A DNA stretch of 64,000 nucleotides from Promicromonospora sukumoe 327MFSha3.1 (GCF_000385135.1 NZ_ARQM01000018.1:1-64000); one strand, 5' to 3'; shown: positions 33,844 through 42,531, counted from the first letter of the stretch. Notes: generated from the sequence alone by a model not told the origin. Translations and numbers: made by a program.

Positions 33844-34890
33844 TCACCGCGCGGCCTCGATCGCGGCCCGCAGCTCCAGCGCCATCATCGCGCTGACCTG
33901 CGTCGAGTAGTGCACGGGCGGCCGCGCGGGCAGCCGCCAGTCGTCCCCGGCGAGCAGCGACCCGTCGCGCTGCCCCGTGGCCCACAGCGCGTCGGTGCTC
34001 GTGCGGACGAAGCCCACGAGCGGCGCGGCGTCGGGGGAGTCGAGGCCGATCCTCCCCAGGAGCGTGCCGAGGTAGCGGTACAGCACGCCCTTGAACAGGC
34101 CCTCGTCGCCGCCGGAGCCCTCGCTGCCGACGACGCCGTCCGGCGCGAGCTCGCGGATAGCCGTCGTCGCGGTCCGCACGGCCGTGGCGACGAGCTCCGG
34201 CCGGTGCAGCACCGCGTCGAGCGCCACCGCGGCCCCCACGTACAGGCCCTGGTTGTAGGTGAACCGCCACTGTGTGTCGATGCGGCCGTCGCCCTCGCGG
34301 TTGATGCCGTCCTCGACGAACCCGTCGGGCCCCACCAGCGTGGCGGTGATCCAGTCGAACGCGACGGTGCCGTGGTCCAGGTACCGCGGGTCCGGGTCGT
34401 GCCCGTGCAGCCGCGCGGACAAGATGGCGAACGGCCCGTTGGCGGGCGTGTTCTTGTAGTAGAGCTGCTGCTTGCGCCACGCGACGCTCGCCCCGTGGGT
34501 GTCGTTCCACCCGTGCTCGACGACGTGCGCCCAGATGGCCCGGGCGTCGTCCAGCGGCTCCTGCCGGCCGGTGGCCCGCGCGAGGCGCTCCAGAGCCAGC
34601 GCGTACCAGAGCATGTCGTCGAAGTAGTCGTTGAACAGCGAGCCCTCGTTGCGCGAACGCAGGTTGGCGCTGGTCGCCTCGGCCGCCGTCAGCCACTCCT
34701 GCTGCCCCGTGCGCTCGTACGCGTCGACCCGGGCGTCGATGACGTGCGCGAGCCACCAGTAGTTGAACGTCGAGTTGTCCCCGACCGGGTAGGTGTTGTC
34801 GAACAGCTGCGGCTCCGGCGCGCCGAAGAAGTGGTCCAGGCCGCGCTGGGCCAGGTCGGCACGGTCGGGCCAGGGGTTGGGGTCGGTCAC
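33844..34890 (-). CDS. Cytoplasmic GH76-type hydrolase (alpha-1,6-mannan oligosaccharides)
   Basis: A 348-residue GH76 domain without signal peptide or accessory modules. The paired catalytic aspartates are Asp91-Asp92 in SLFNDYFDDMLWYAL, and the family segment FTYNQGLYVGAAVALDAVL is present. Without an export signal it should act inside the cell on mannan oligosaccharides brought in by the ABC importer encoded just upstream (34977-38082), working beside the GH125 exo-enzyme. GTG 34890 is preceded by GAGGAG at the right distance; ATG codons lie too far downstream. Confidence 0.92.
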   Translation of the reverse strand: MTDPNPWPDRADLAQRGLDHFFGAPEPQLFDNTYPVGDNSTFNYWWLAHVIDARVDAYERTGQQEWLTAAEATSANLRSRNEGSLFNDYFDDMLWYALALERLARATGRQEPLDDARAIWAHVVEHGWNDTHGASVAWRKQQLYYKNTPANGPFAILSARLHGHDPDPRYLDHGTVAFDWITATLVGPDGFVEDGINREGDGRIDTQWRFTYNQGLYVGAAVALDAVLHRPELVATAVRTATTAIRELAPDGVVGSEGSGGDEGLFKGVLYRYLGTLLGRIGLDSPDAAPLVGFVRTSTDALWATGQRDGSLLAGDDWRLPARPPVHYSTQVSAMMALELRAAIEAAR

Positions 34891-34976
34891 GGGACTCCTC
34901 GGTGGTCGTGCGCGGTCGTGGTGCGGGATGGGCGTGTGCCGCGCGCCCCGGGCGGGGCGCGCGGCACACGGCGGGG

Positions 34977-36227
34977 TCACTGCGCGTTGTCGGCCAGGAT
35001 CCGGTCGCCGAGCTCCTGGGCCTCCTTCAGCGCCGTGGCCGCGTCGGTCTCGCCGCCCAGGAACTTCTCCAGGGCGGGGATCAGGGCCTTGCCCTCGACG
35101 TCGGACGCGCCGGGAATGCTGGAGCGCACCTGGGCGTACTCCATGGTCTCGATGAACGCCTGGTACCGGTCGTCCTCGGTGAAGTACGGGTCGTTGGCGG
35201 CCTCGACGTTCGCGGGGATCCAACCGGAGATCTTCGCGAAGTCGACGCCGTTCTCCGGCTGGGTGGTCCACCACTTGATGAACTCCCAGGCGCCGTCGGG
35301 CTGCTGCGCGCCGGACGGGATGACCAGGCCGAACCCGCCCATCCCGGCGCCCTGGTCGCCGTCGGGGCCGACGGGCGGCTGCACGATGCCGTAGTCCACC
35401 TCGGCCTCGTCCAGCGCGGTCAGGGCCCACGGCCCGTCGTACTTGATGGCGGTGGAGCCCTCCGCGAAGGAGTCGACGCCCTCGCCGAAGCCGGGCTCGT
35501 AGACGCCGGCGTCGAGCAGCCCCTGCCAGAACTCGAGGACCTCCAGGCCCTCGGGGCTGTTGAACGCCGTGGTGGCGCCGTCGTCGGCGAACATCTGCCC
35601 GCCGGCCTGCCGGAGCCAGATGTTGAACAGGCCCGGGTCGTCCAGGGCGAAGCCGGCCACGCTCAGCTTGCCGCCGTCGCGCTCGGTGACGGCCTCGGCG
35701 GCGTCCTTCAGCGAGTCCCAGTCGGTCGGCGGCTCGACGCCGGCGTCGGCCAGGAGCTCGGTGTTGTAGAAGAGCGAGCGGTTGTCGACGAGCAGCGGCA
35801 GCCCGTAGGTCTCCCCCTCGACGACGAGCTCGCCCATGGCCTGGTCGTAGAACTGTGTGGTGTCCACGCCGTCGGCCTCGATGTACTCGTCGAGCGGCGA
35901 GAGCGCGTTCTTCGGCACGTACAGCGGGGTGTTGTACCGGTCCCAGAGGACGACGTCGGGCACGCTGCCCGACGCGAGCGCCGTCAGCAGCTTCTCCTCG
36001 ACGAGCTCCTGGGCCACGTACTTGACCTCGTACTCGTCCTGCGACTCGTTGAAGGCGTCGGCCTGAGCCTGGAGCTGCTTGGCCTGGGCGCCCGACCAGG
36101 AGCCCCAGAAGGTGACCTCCTCGGGGCCGCCGCCCGAGCCGCCGTCGGCCGATCCGCAGGCGCTCAGCGCCCCGGCCATGACTGCCGCCGCGACGAGGGC
36201 CCCGGCGATCCGTGTTGCTGACCTCAT
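34977..36227 (-). CDS. ABC transporter sugar-binding lipoprotein (CUT1)
   Basis: A 416-residue extracellular solute-binding protein, family 1. The N-terminus is a lipoprotein signal with the lipobox LSAC (MAGALSACGS), followed by a Gly-rich spacer and the mature domain beginning EEVTFWGSWSGAQAKQLQAQADAFNE. Typical segments include PDVVLWDRYNTPLYV, YGLPLLVDNRSLFYNTELLADAG and MGGFGLVIPSGAQQPDGAWEFIKW. Position in the mannan operon suggests it binds alpha-mannan oligosaccharides. Ribosome binding site AAAGGAG precedes ATG 36227. Confidence 0.94.
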   Translation of the reverse strand: MRSATRIAGALVAAAVMAGALSACGSADGGSGGGPEEVTFWGSWSGAQAKQLQAQADAFNESQDEYEVKYVAQELVEEKLLTALASGSVPDVVLWDRYNTPLYVPKNALSPLDEYIEADGVDTTQFYDQAMGELVVEGETYGLPLLVDNRSLFYNTELLADAGVEPPTDWDSLKDAAEAVTERDGGKLSVAGFALDDPGLFNIWLRQAGGQMFADDGATTAFNSPEGLEVLEFWQGLLDAGVYEPGFGEGVDSFAEGSTAIKYDGPWALTALDEAEVDYGIVQPPVGPDGDQGAGMGGFGLVIPSGAQQPDGAWEFIKWWTTQPENGVDFAKISGWIPANVEAANDPYFTEDDRYQAFIETMEYAQVRSSIPGASDVEGKALIPALEKFLGGETDAATALKEAQELGDRILADNAQ

Positions 36228-36250
36228 GACTCTGCTCCTTTGCAGGGTGC

Positions 36251-37198
36251 TCACTTCGTACCCGAGTGGGCGAAGTTCTCGATGATGTAGCGCTGGGCGA
36301 CCACGAAGACGAGCAGGACCGGCAGGCTCGCCAGGATCGTGCCCGCCAGCAGCGGCCCGTACTGCGTCTGGTACTCGTTGACGTATCCCGCCAGGCCCAC
36401 CTGGACGGTGAGCATCTCGGGGTCGTTGAGGGCGATGAGCGGCCACAGGAAGCTGTTCCAGCCCGCCTGGAAGGTCAGCACGCCCAGGACCGCGAGGCCC
36501 GCGCGGGCCAGCGGCAGGTAGATGTTCCAGAAGATGCGGAACTCGCTCGCGCCGTCGATACGGGCGGCGTCGCCCAGCTCGTCGGGCAGCGCCTGGAAGA
36601 ACTGGCGCATGAAGAACACGGCGAACGGGCCGGCGGCGAACGGGATGAGCACGGCGCCGTAGCTGTTGATGAAGCCCGCCCCGCCCTCGCCGAACAGGTC
36701 GTTGCCGCCCACCAGCGGGAAGCGGCGCAGCACCAGGAAGGTGGGGACCATCGTGATGATGCCGGGCACCATCATGGAGCCCAGGAACAGCGAGAAGACG
36801 ACGCCGCGGCCGCGGAAGCGCAGCTTGGCCAGCGCGTACCCGGCCAGGCCGCCGAAGAACAGGTTGGTGGCCACCCCGCCGAGCGCGATGACCGCCGAGT
36901 TGGCCAGGTACCGCCCGAACGGGCCGTCCGTGAACAGCGCCACGTAGTTGGCCAGGGTGGGGTTGTCGGGCACCACCTGGAGGTAGGACGAGAGGATCTC
37001 GCCCTCCGGCTTGAGGGACGTGGACAGGGTCCAGACCAGCGGCAGCACGGTGGTCACGCTGATCAGCACGACGGCGATCGTCCAGACCACCTTGCCGACG
37101 ACGCTCCGTGCGCTCGGGGGCCGCTTGTCCGACGTCGGCGCGGGCCTGGTCGCGAGGGCGGGCCCGGCCTGGACGGGGCCGGCCGTCACGGCGCTCAC
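36251..37198 (-). CDS. ABC transporter permease, MalG-type (CUT1)
   Basis: A 315-residue inner-membrane subunit with about six helices after a cytoplasmic N-terminal tail. The EAA loop that docks the ATPase reads ELGDAARIDGASEFRIFWNIYLPLARAGLAVL. It ends YIIENFAHSGTK, close to the usual MalG ending (GLTAGAVK in many relatives). GTG 37198 overlaps the stop of the partner permease (GTGA), so the two are translated together. It pairs with 37195-38082 and the binding protein 34977-36227; no ATPase is encoded in the operon. Confidence 0.94.
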   Translation of the reverse strand: MSAVTAGPVQAGPALATRPAPTSDKRPPSARSVVGKVVWTIAVVLISVTTVLPLVWTLSTSLKPEGEILSSYLQVVPDNPTLANYVALFTDGPFGRYLANSAVIALGGVATNLFFGGLAGYALAKLRFRGRGVVFSLFLGSMMVPGIITMVPTFLVLRRFPLVGGNDLFGEGGAGFINSYGAVLIPFAAGPFAVFFMRQFFQALPDELGDAARIDGASEFRIFWNIYLPLARAGLAVLGVLTFQAGWNSFLWPLIALNDPEMLTVQVGLAGYVNEYQTQYGPLLAGTILASLPVLLVFVVAQRYIIENFAHSGTK

Positions 37199-38082
37199 CG
37201 GTCGTTCTCCCGTCCGGTGATCCGGGCGTTGGCCACGGAGAAGACGAGGATGACCAGGAACAGCACGAAGGACAGCGCCGAGGCGTAGCCCATCTCCAGC
37301 CGCCCGAAGCCCCGGTCGTAGATGTAGTAGACGAGGGTGAGCGTCGAGTTGCCCGGGCCGCCCTTGGTCAGCACGTACGCCTGGTCGAACACCTGGAACG
37401 CGGCGATCAGCAGCAGCGTCAGGATAAGGAACGTGGCCCGCGAGATCGAGGGCCGGGTCACGTGCCAGAACACCCGGAAGGCCCCCGCGCCGTCGACGCG
37501 GGCGGCGTCGACCAGCTCCCCCGGCACGCCCTGGAGGGCGCCCAGGTAGATGATCATGTTGGCGCCGAACCCGGCCCAGACGCTCATCATGACGATGGCG
37601 ACCATGGCCCACCGCGACTCGTACAGCCAGGCCGGGCCGTCGATGCCCACCCAGCCGAGCGCCGCGTTGAGCAGCCCGTACTGCGGGTTGAGCAGCCAGA
37701 ACCAGATGGCGGCCGTGGCGACGGTCGAGGACACCACCGGGATGTAGAACAGGGTGCGGAAAACCCGGGCGGTGCGCGTGCTGCGGTTGAGCAGCAGCGC
37801 GGTGCCCAGTGCTACCACCAGGCCGGCCGGGACGTACAGCACCGTGTAGAGCGCGGTGTTGCGCACGGCCACCCAGAAGATCGGGTCGCCCGCGATGCGC
37901 GCGTAGTTGTCCAGGCCCACCCACTCGAAGTCGCCGATGACGGCGTAGTCGGTCAGGCTCAGCCCGACCGCCATGACGACCGGCAGCAGCAGGAACACCG
38001 CGAACAGCGCGACCGGCACGGCCAGGAAGATCCAGGCGCTGACGGTCTGCTGCCGCCGGGTGGCGCTGACGGCGGCGCTCAC
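37195..38082 (-). CDS. ABC transporter permease, MalF-type (CUT1)
   Basis: A 295-residue membrane protein with six helices (WIFLAVPVALFAVFLLLPVVMAV first) and the EAA loop ELVDAARVDGAGAFRVFWHVTRPSI. The segment FQVFDQAYVLTKGGPGNST is characteristic of MalF-type sugar permeases. GTG 38082 overlaps the stop of GH125 (GTGA), showing a tightly coupled operon in which the exo-mannosidase is translated first, then the two permeases. Confidence 0.94.
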   Translation of the reverse strand: MSAAVSATRRQQTVSAWIFLAVPVALFAVFLLLPVVMAVGLSLTDYAVIGDFEWVGLDNYARIAGDPIFWVAVRNTALYTVLYVPAGLVVALGTALLLNRSTRTARVFRTLFYIPVVSSTVATAAIWFWLLNPQYGLLNAALGWVGIDGPAWLYESRWAMVAIVMMSVWAGFGANMIIYLGALQGVPGELVDAARVDGAGAFRVFWHVTRPSISRATFLILTLLLIAAFQVFDQAYVLTKGGPGNSTLTLVYYIYDRGFGRLEMGYASALSFVLFLVILVFSVANARITGRENDR

Positions 38083-39434
38083 GGTCTGCTCTCAGGGGCC
38101 GGACGGCGGTGTGTGCGCAGCCCCGCGACCTCCAGGGCCAGCTCGCAGAACATCGAGTTGGCCCACGAGAACCACTCGCGGGTCCAGGTGCCCGGGTCGT
38201 CCGCGTGGAACGACTCGTGCACGGCGCCCGTGCCGTCGTCGGTGGCCAGGATCAGGTCCAGCAGGGCCCGCTGCTCGGCCGGGTCGGTGCTGGTCAGGCC
38301 CTGGATCGCCAGCGCGATGGGCCACACGTGCCCCTCGGGCGTGTGCGGGCTGCCGATGCCGGAGGCCGCCGTGCCGCGGTAGTAGTAAGGGTTGGCGTCG
38401 CTGAGCACCAGGTCGCGGGTCGCGGCGTACAGCGGGTCGTCGGGGGTGCACCAGCCGGTCAGCGGCAGGGACAGCAGGCTCGGGGTGTTCGCGTCGTCGG
38501 CCAGGAGCACGCCGCCCAGGCCATCCACCTCGTACGCGTACACGAGCGCACCGGCCGGGCCGGGCACCACGCCGTGCTCGCGGATGCCGCGCTCGATCTC
38601 CGCGCGCAGGTCGTCCGCCCGGGCGGCCAGGCCGGCGTCGTCCAGCACCGCGGTGGCGAGCTCCGCGAGCTGCCGCAGCGCCGTCGCCGCGAGCGCGTTG
38701 CCCGGCACGTTGTAGCCGTACCGGCAGGCGTCGTCACTGGGCCGGAAGCCCGCCCAGGTCATGCCCGTGTGGCCGACCTCGGGGCCGCGGCCGTCGCGCA
38801 CCAGGGTGTCGGTGGGCGGGCAGTCGGTGCGCTCGAAGGTGTACGACGACGCCTCCGCGTGCCGCTGCTCGGTGGTCCACAGCTCGACGATCGCGCGGCC
38901 CACCTGGCCGATCTCCGCGAGGTGGTCCGTACGGCCCGTTGCCTTCCACAGGTCGTGGGCGAGCTGGACCGGGTAGGCCAGCGAGTCGATCTCGTACTTG
39001 CGCTCCCACACCCACGGCGACTGGCCCGTGGCCGGGTCGCCCGTGCGGTCCCGGTGCCCGGCCCCGGTGGGGCCGTCGTTGAACGCGTTGGCGTACGGGT
39101 CGCGCAGGATCGAGGCCTGCTGCCGCCGCGAGACGGCCGCGATCGTGTCCGCCAGGCGCTCGTCGTCGGCGACGAGGTGCAGGAACGGCGCGAGCTGCGT
39201 CGTCGAGTCTCGCAGCCACATGGCCGGGATGTCGCCGGTGATCACGAAGGCGGTGCCGTCCGGGTGCGGCGTGATCGTCCGCGCGAGCGTGTCGGCCATG
39301 CAGCGCTCGACGGCGTCCGCCACCTCGCCGCCCAGCCGTTCGCCCACCCGCGCGACCAGGTCCGCCAGGACGTCCGGGTCGTAGAGCGCGGCCGTACCGG
39401 AGGCCGGTGCCGCGCTGCCTGTCACGTAGCTCAT
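38079..39434 (-). CDS. Glycoside hydrolase family 125 (exo-alpha-1,6-mannosidase)
   Basis: A 451-residue cytoplasmic enzyme removing mannose from the non-reducing end of alpha-1,6-mannan oligosaccharides by an inverting mechanism. GH125 hallmarks: GDIPAMWLRDSTTQLAPF (residues 67-84), RDPYANAFNDGPTG, VWERKYEIDSLAYPVQL, GMTWAGFRPSDDACRYGYNVPGN and EWFSWANSMFCEL. It is the first gene of the operon that continues with two permeases, the binding lipoprotein, GH76 and the regulator. ATG 39434 was chosen; an upstream extension would lack the conserved character. It is divergent from the aldehyde dehydrogenase at 39644 over 209 bases containing dyad sites. Confidence 0.94.
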   Translation of the reverse strand: MSYVTGSAAPASGTAALYDPDVLADLVARVGERLGGEVADAVERCMADTLARTITPHPDGTAFVITGDIPAMWLRDSTTQLAPFLHLVADDERLADTIAAVSRRQQASILRDPYANAFNDGPTGAGHRDRTGDPATGQSPWVWERKYEIDSLAYPVQLAHDLWKATGRTDHLAEIGQVGRAIVELWTTEQRHAEASSYTFERTDCPPTDTLVRDGRGPEVGHTGMTWAGFRPSDDACRYGYNVPGNALAATALRQLAELATAVLDDAGLAARADDLRAEIERGIREHGVVPGPAGALVYAYEVDGLGGVLLADDANTPSLLSLPLTGWCTPDDPLYAATRDLVLSDANPYYYRGTAASGIGSPHTPEGHVWPIALAIQGLTSTDPAEQRALLDLILATDDGTGAVHESFHADDPGTWTREWFSWANSMFCELALEVAGLRTHRRPAPESRP

Positions 39435-39514
39435 TCGAACCCCATCGTTCGTTCCTGCTCCTGCTTCACGAGTGCTGCCGGCCGGACCCACGCTGGTCCG
39501 GCCTGTGTGAACAG

Positions 39515-39563
39515 TAGGAGCGAATAACTCCTATGTCAACGTTGGCAATAGGGGTAATAGGAG
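39515..39563. promoter_or_regulatory. Cluster of dyad sites upstream of the GH125 operon
   Basis: TGTCAACGTTGGCA (39534-39547) is a near-perfect 14-bp palindrome centred on AACGTT, the shape of LacI-type operators. It is flanked by TAGGAG (39515), CTCCTA (39528) and ATAGGAG (39557); the first two form an inverted repeat 7 bases apart. Likely binding site(s) for the GntR-LacI hybrid or another sugar repressor, serving the mannan operon, the divergent aldehyde dehydrogenase, or both. Confidence 0.6.
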
Positions 39564-39643
39564 AAGACGTCGGTGGGGCGCTCGCGGAATACTCGGTGGT
39601 GCCCCCTCGACGACGAGGGCGGCCGCCTCGACGAGGAGCATCC

Positions 39644-41119
39644 ATGTCAGAACGCGAGACCTCCCCCGTCCCCACCGCCGACCTGTTCGTCGACGGGCGG
39701 TACGTCCCCGCGGAGGGCGGGCGCTACACCGACTTCGTGCAGGCCCTGACCGGCAGGACCGTCGCCCGGGTGGCCGCCGCGTCGGTCGCGGACGCCAACC
39801 GCGCCGCCGACGCCGCGGCCGCCGCCCTGCCCGCGTGGTCGGGCCTGCCCCCGGCCGCGCGGCGCGAGGTGCTGCAGCGCGCCGCCGACCTGCTCGGGCA
39901 GCGCGCCGCCGAGGTCGCCGCGGTGATGGGCCAGGAGATGGGCGCGACGCGGCCGTGGTGCGAGTTCAACGTGCACGTGGCCACGGGCATGCTGGCCGAG
40001 GCGGCGGCCCAGGCCTACTCCGCCGTCGGCGAGATCATCCCGTCCGACGTGCCGGGCCTGACCGCGTACGGCGTGCGGCAGCCCGCCGGCGTGGTGGTGG
40101 GCATCGCGCCCTGGAACGCCCCGCTGATCCTGGGCGTGCGCGCCGTGGCGATGCCGCTCGCGCTGGGCAACACCGTGGTGCTCAAGGCCTCCGAGCAGAC
40201 GCCGCGCACGCAGGCCGCGATCGTCGACGTCCTGCGCGAGGCGGGGGCGCCCGCCGGGGTGGTCAACCTGATCAGCAACGCGCCCCAGGACGCACCCGCC
40301 GTGGTCGAGGCGCTCGTGGCGCACCGCGCGGTGCGGCGGGTCAACTTCACCGGGTCCACGCGGGTGGGCCGGGTGATCGGCGAGCTCGGCGGCCGGCACC
40401 TGACCCGGGTGCTGCTGGAGCTGGGCGGCAAGGCCCCGTTCGTGGTGCTGCCCGACGCCGACCTGGCCGAGGCGGCCGCCGCCGCGAGCTTCGGCGCCTT
40501 CATGAACCAGGGGCAGATCTGTATGTCGACCGAGCGCGTGATCGTGGACCGGTCCGTGGCCGACGACCTCTCCGCGCGGCTCGCGGCCCGCGCCGCCGGC
40601 CTGGCCGTGGGCGCGCCGGACGACCCCGAGTCGCAGGTGGGGCCGATGGTGCACGCCGCGGCGCGCGACCACGTGCTCGACCTGGTCGCCGACGCCCAGC
40701 AGCAGGGCGCCGAGGTGATCGCCGGCGGCACGGCCGACGAGCTCTACCTGCGGCCCACCGTGGTCCGCGGGGTGCGCCCCGGCATGCGGCTCTACTCCGA
40801 GGAGTCGTTCGGGCCGGTCGTGTCGATCACCGAGGCCGACGGCGCCGACGACGCCGTCCGGATCGCCAACGACACCGAGTACGGGCTCTCGGCGGCGGTG
40901 TTCGGTCGGGACGTGACCGCCGCGCTCGACGTCGCGCGCCGCATCCGCTCCGGGATCTGTCACGTCAACGGCGCGACGGTGCACGACGAGCCGCAGATGC
41001 CGTTCGGCGGCGTGGGTGCCAGCGGGTGGGGGCGGTTCGGCTCACGGGCCGCGGTCGAGGAGTTCACGGAGCTGCGCTGGATCACGGTCCAGGCGGGGTC
41101 GCGGGCATACCCGATCTGA
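39644..41119 (+). CDS. NAD(P)+-dependent aldehyde dehydrogenase
   Basis: A 491-residue ALDH. The catalytic Cys is about residue 293 (FMNQGQICMSTERVIV), the general-base Glu is in LLELGGKAPFVVL, and cofactor contacts are in GIAPWNAPLILGVRAVAMPLALGNTVVLKASEQTP and NFTGSTRVGR. Overall it resembles the salicylaldehyde/vanillin/benzaldehyde dehydrogenase branch (segment EMGATRPWCEFNVHVATGML), so an aromatic or short aldehyde is possible. Ribosome binding site GAGGAG before ATG 39644. It is followed after 43 bases by an SDR gene, and the two look like one operon, divergent from the mannan operon. Confidence 0.92.
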   Translation: MSERETSPVPTADLFVDGRYVPAEGGRYTDFVQALTGRTVARVAAASVADANRAADAAAAALPAWSGLPPAARREVLQRAADLLGQRAAEVAAVMGQEMGATRPWCEFNVHVATGMLAEAAAQAYSAVGEIIPSDVPGLTAYGVRQPAGVVVGIAPWNAPLILGVRAVAMPLALGNTVVLKASEQTPRTQAAIVDVLREAGAPAGVVNLISNAPQDAPAVVEALVAHRAVRRVNFTGSTRVGRVIGELGGRHLTRVLLELGGKAPFVVLPDADLAEAAAAASFGAFMNQGQICMSTERVIVDRSVADDLSARLAARAAGLAVGAPDDPESQVGPMVHAAARDHVLDLVADAQQQGAEVIAGGTADELYLRPTVVRGVRPGMRLYSEESFGPVVSITEADGADDAVRIANDTEYGLSAAVFGRDVTAALDVARRIRSGICHVNGATVHDEPQMPFGGVGASGWGRFGSRAAVEEFTELRWITVQAGSRAYPI

Positions 41120-41162
41120 CGGGTAGCCTGCGGCGGTACGTCCCCGACGAAAGGCCCTGGTC

Positions 41163-41924
41163 ATGACGCGTGAGCTTCCCCTGGACGGCCGGACCGCCGT
41201 CGTCACCGGCGCCGCCCGGGGCATCGGCGAGGCCACGGCCCGGCGGCTCGCCGAGGACGGCGCCGGCGTCTTCCTCGTGGACGTCTCCCCCACCGTGCTG
41301 GACCTGCGGGACGAGCTGCGCGCCGCCGGGTTCCGGGCGTCCGCCTCGGTGATGGACGTTGCCGACGAGGCTGCCTGGGCCGATGCCGTCGCTGCCTGCC
41401 GCGCGGAGCTGGGCCGGCCGCAGATCCTGGTGAACAACGCCTATGCGGGCCGCATCGCCACGCTGGAGGACACCCCGCCGGAGAGCTGGGACCGCCAGAT
41501 CCGGGTGACGCTCACGGGCGCCTACCTGGCGACGCGCGCGCTGCTGCCCGACCTGTCGGCGTCGGGCAACGGTGCGGTGGTGATGGTGTCCTCGGTGCAC
41601 GCGCACTTCGGGCTGCCGGGCCGGGCCGCGTACGCGTCGGCCAAGGCGGGGATGACGGGCCTGGCCCGCCAGCTCGCGGCCGAGTACGGCCCGGCGGTGC
41701 GCGTGAACAGCGTGCTGCCGGGGCCGGTGCTCACGCCGCACTGGGACGGCGTCGGCGAGGCCGAGCGGGCCGGCGCGGCCGCGGCGACGGCGCTGGGACG
41801 GCTGGGTGAGTCGTCGGAGGTGGCCGACGCGATCGTCTACCTCTGTTCCGACCGCGCGTCGTTCATCACGGGCGTGGAGCTCAACGTCGACGGCGGCTGG
41901 AGCGTCACCAAGGAATCAGTGTGA
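41163..41924 (+). CDS. SDR family oxidoreductase
   Basis: A classical 253-residue SDR: VVTGAARGIGEATARRL, NNAYAGRIAT (a variant of NNAG), VVMVSSVHAHFG (catalytic Ser), YASAKAGMTGLARQL (Tyr/Lys), and VELNVDGGWSV at the end. FLVDVSP after the second strand carries the Asp that favours NAD+. Given the coupling with an aldehyde dehydrogenase, a plausible job is oxidation of an alcohol to the aldehyde that the partner then oxidises (inference). Confidence 0.92.
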   Translation: MTRELPLDGRTAVVTGAARGIGEATARRLAEDGAGVFLVDVSPTVLDLRDELRAAGFRASASVMDVADEAAWADAVAACRAELGRPQILVNNAYAGRIATLEDTPPESWDRQIRVTLTGAYLATRALLPDLSASGNGAVVMVSSVHAHFGLPGRAAYASAKAGMTGLARQLAAEYGPAVRVNSVLPGPVLTPHWDGVGEAERAGAAAATALGRLGESSEVADAIVYLCSDRASFITGVELNVDGGWSVTKESV

Positions 41925-41956
41925 TCCCGGAGCTGTCGGCGTCCTATGGTGTGCCG

Positions 41957-42394
41957 ATGACGACAGTGCAGCCGGTCCAGATCACCTTCGACTGTGCCAG
42001 CCCCGAGCGCGTGGGCCGGTTCTGGTGCGAGGCGCTGGGGTACGTCCCGCCGGACCCGACGGAGGACGGCTTCGCCACGTGGGAGGAGTACACCCTCTCG
42101 CTGCCCGAGGAGAAGCGGGACTCGTGGTTCGGCGCGAGCGACCCGAACGGGGTGGGCCCGCGGCTGTTCTTCCAGCGCGTGCCCGAGGGCAAGGTCGTCA
42201 AGAACCGGGTGCACCTCGACGTCAAGGTCGGCCGGGGCCTGGTGGGCGACGAGCGCCTGGCCGCCCTGGAGTCCCACGCCGTCCGCCTGGAGGCGATCGG
42301 CGCGACGCGCGGGGTGCTGCTGCTGGCCGACGGCGAGAACGAGTCCTGCCAGAACATGCAGGACGTCGAGGGCAACGAGTTCTGCCTGGACTGA
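41957..42394 (+). CDS. VOC/glyoxalase-like domain protein
   Basis: A single-domain protein of 145 residues: QITFDCASPERVGRFWCEALGY opens the fold, LFFQRVPEGKVVKNRVHLDVKV is the central strand-turn-strand with the His, and MQDVEGNEFCLD ends it, the pattern of the Glyoxalase-like (Glo_EDI) proteins common in actinobacteria. Function unknown; resistance-type or dioxygenase-like roles are both seen in the superfamily. An alternative GTG at 41921 would overlap the SDR stop (GTGA) and couple the two genes, but the conserved domain begins at ATG 41957. Confidence 0.85.
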   Translation: MTTVQPVQITFDCASPERVGRFWCEALGYVPPDPTEDGFATWEEYTLSLPEEKRDSWFGASDPNGVGPRLFFQRVPEGKVVKNRVHLDVKVGRGLVGDERLAALESHAVRLEAIGATRGVLLLADGENESCQNMQDVEGNEFCLD

Positions 42395-42411
42395 CGCCCG
42401 AGGCTCCCTGG

Positions 42412-42430
42412 CCGGCGCAAACTGCCGACC
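42412..42430 (+). repeat. Single unit of the CAAACTGCCGA repeat family
   Basis: CCGGCGCAAACTGCCGACC matches the arrayed units at 49.8 and 54.0 kb (CCGGGCAAACTGCCGA). It lies 15 bases before the GAGGCC palindrome at 42446. Confidence 0.6.
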
Positions 42431-42445
42431 ACCGCTGAACCCCCT

Positions 42446-42509
42446 CCTTTGAGGCCTAAGTTTCTTCGCTTTGCGGCGCCGCAAAGCGAAGAAACTTAGG
42501 CCTCAAAGG
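42446..42509. repeat. GAGGCC palindrome, copy b (perfect 64-bp palindrome)
   Basis: Two 32-nt arms (CCTTTGAGGCCTAAGTTTC...TTTGCGGC) are exactly complementary with no loop bases at all, centred on GGCGCC. The element lies between the convergent VOC gene (ends 42394) and the GH78 gene (ends 42532), where it can terminate transcription from both sides. Confidence 0.93.
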
Positions 42510-42531
42510 GGACGAGCCGGCCGCGCCCCCC

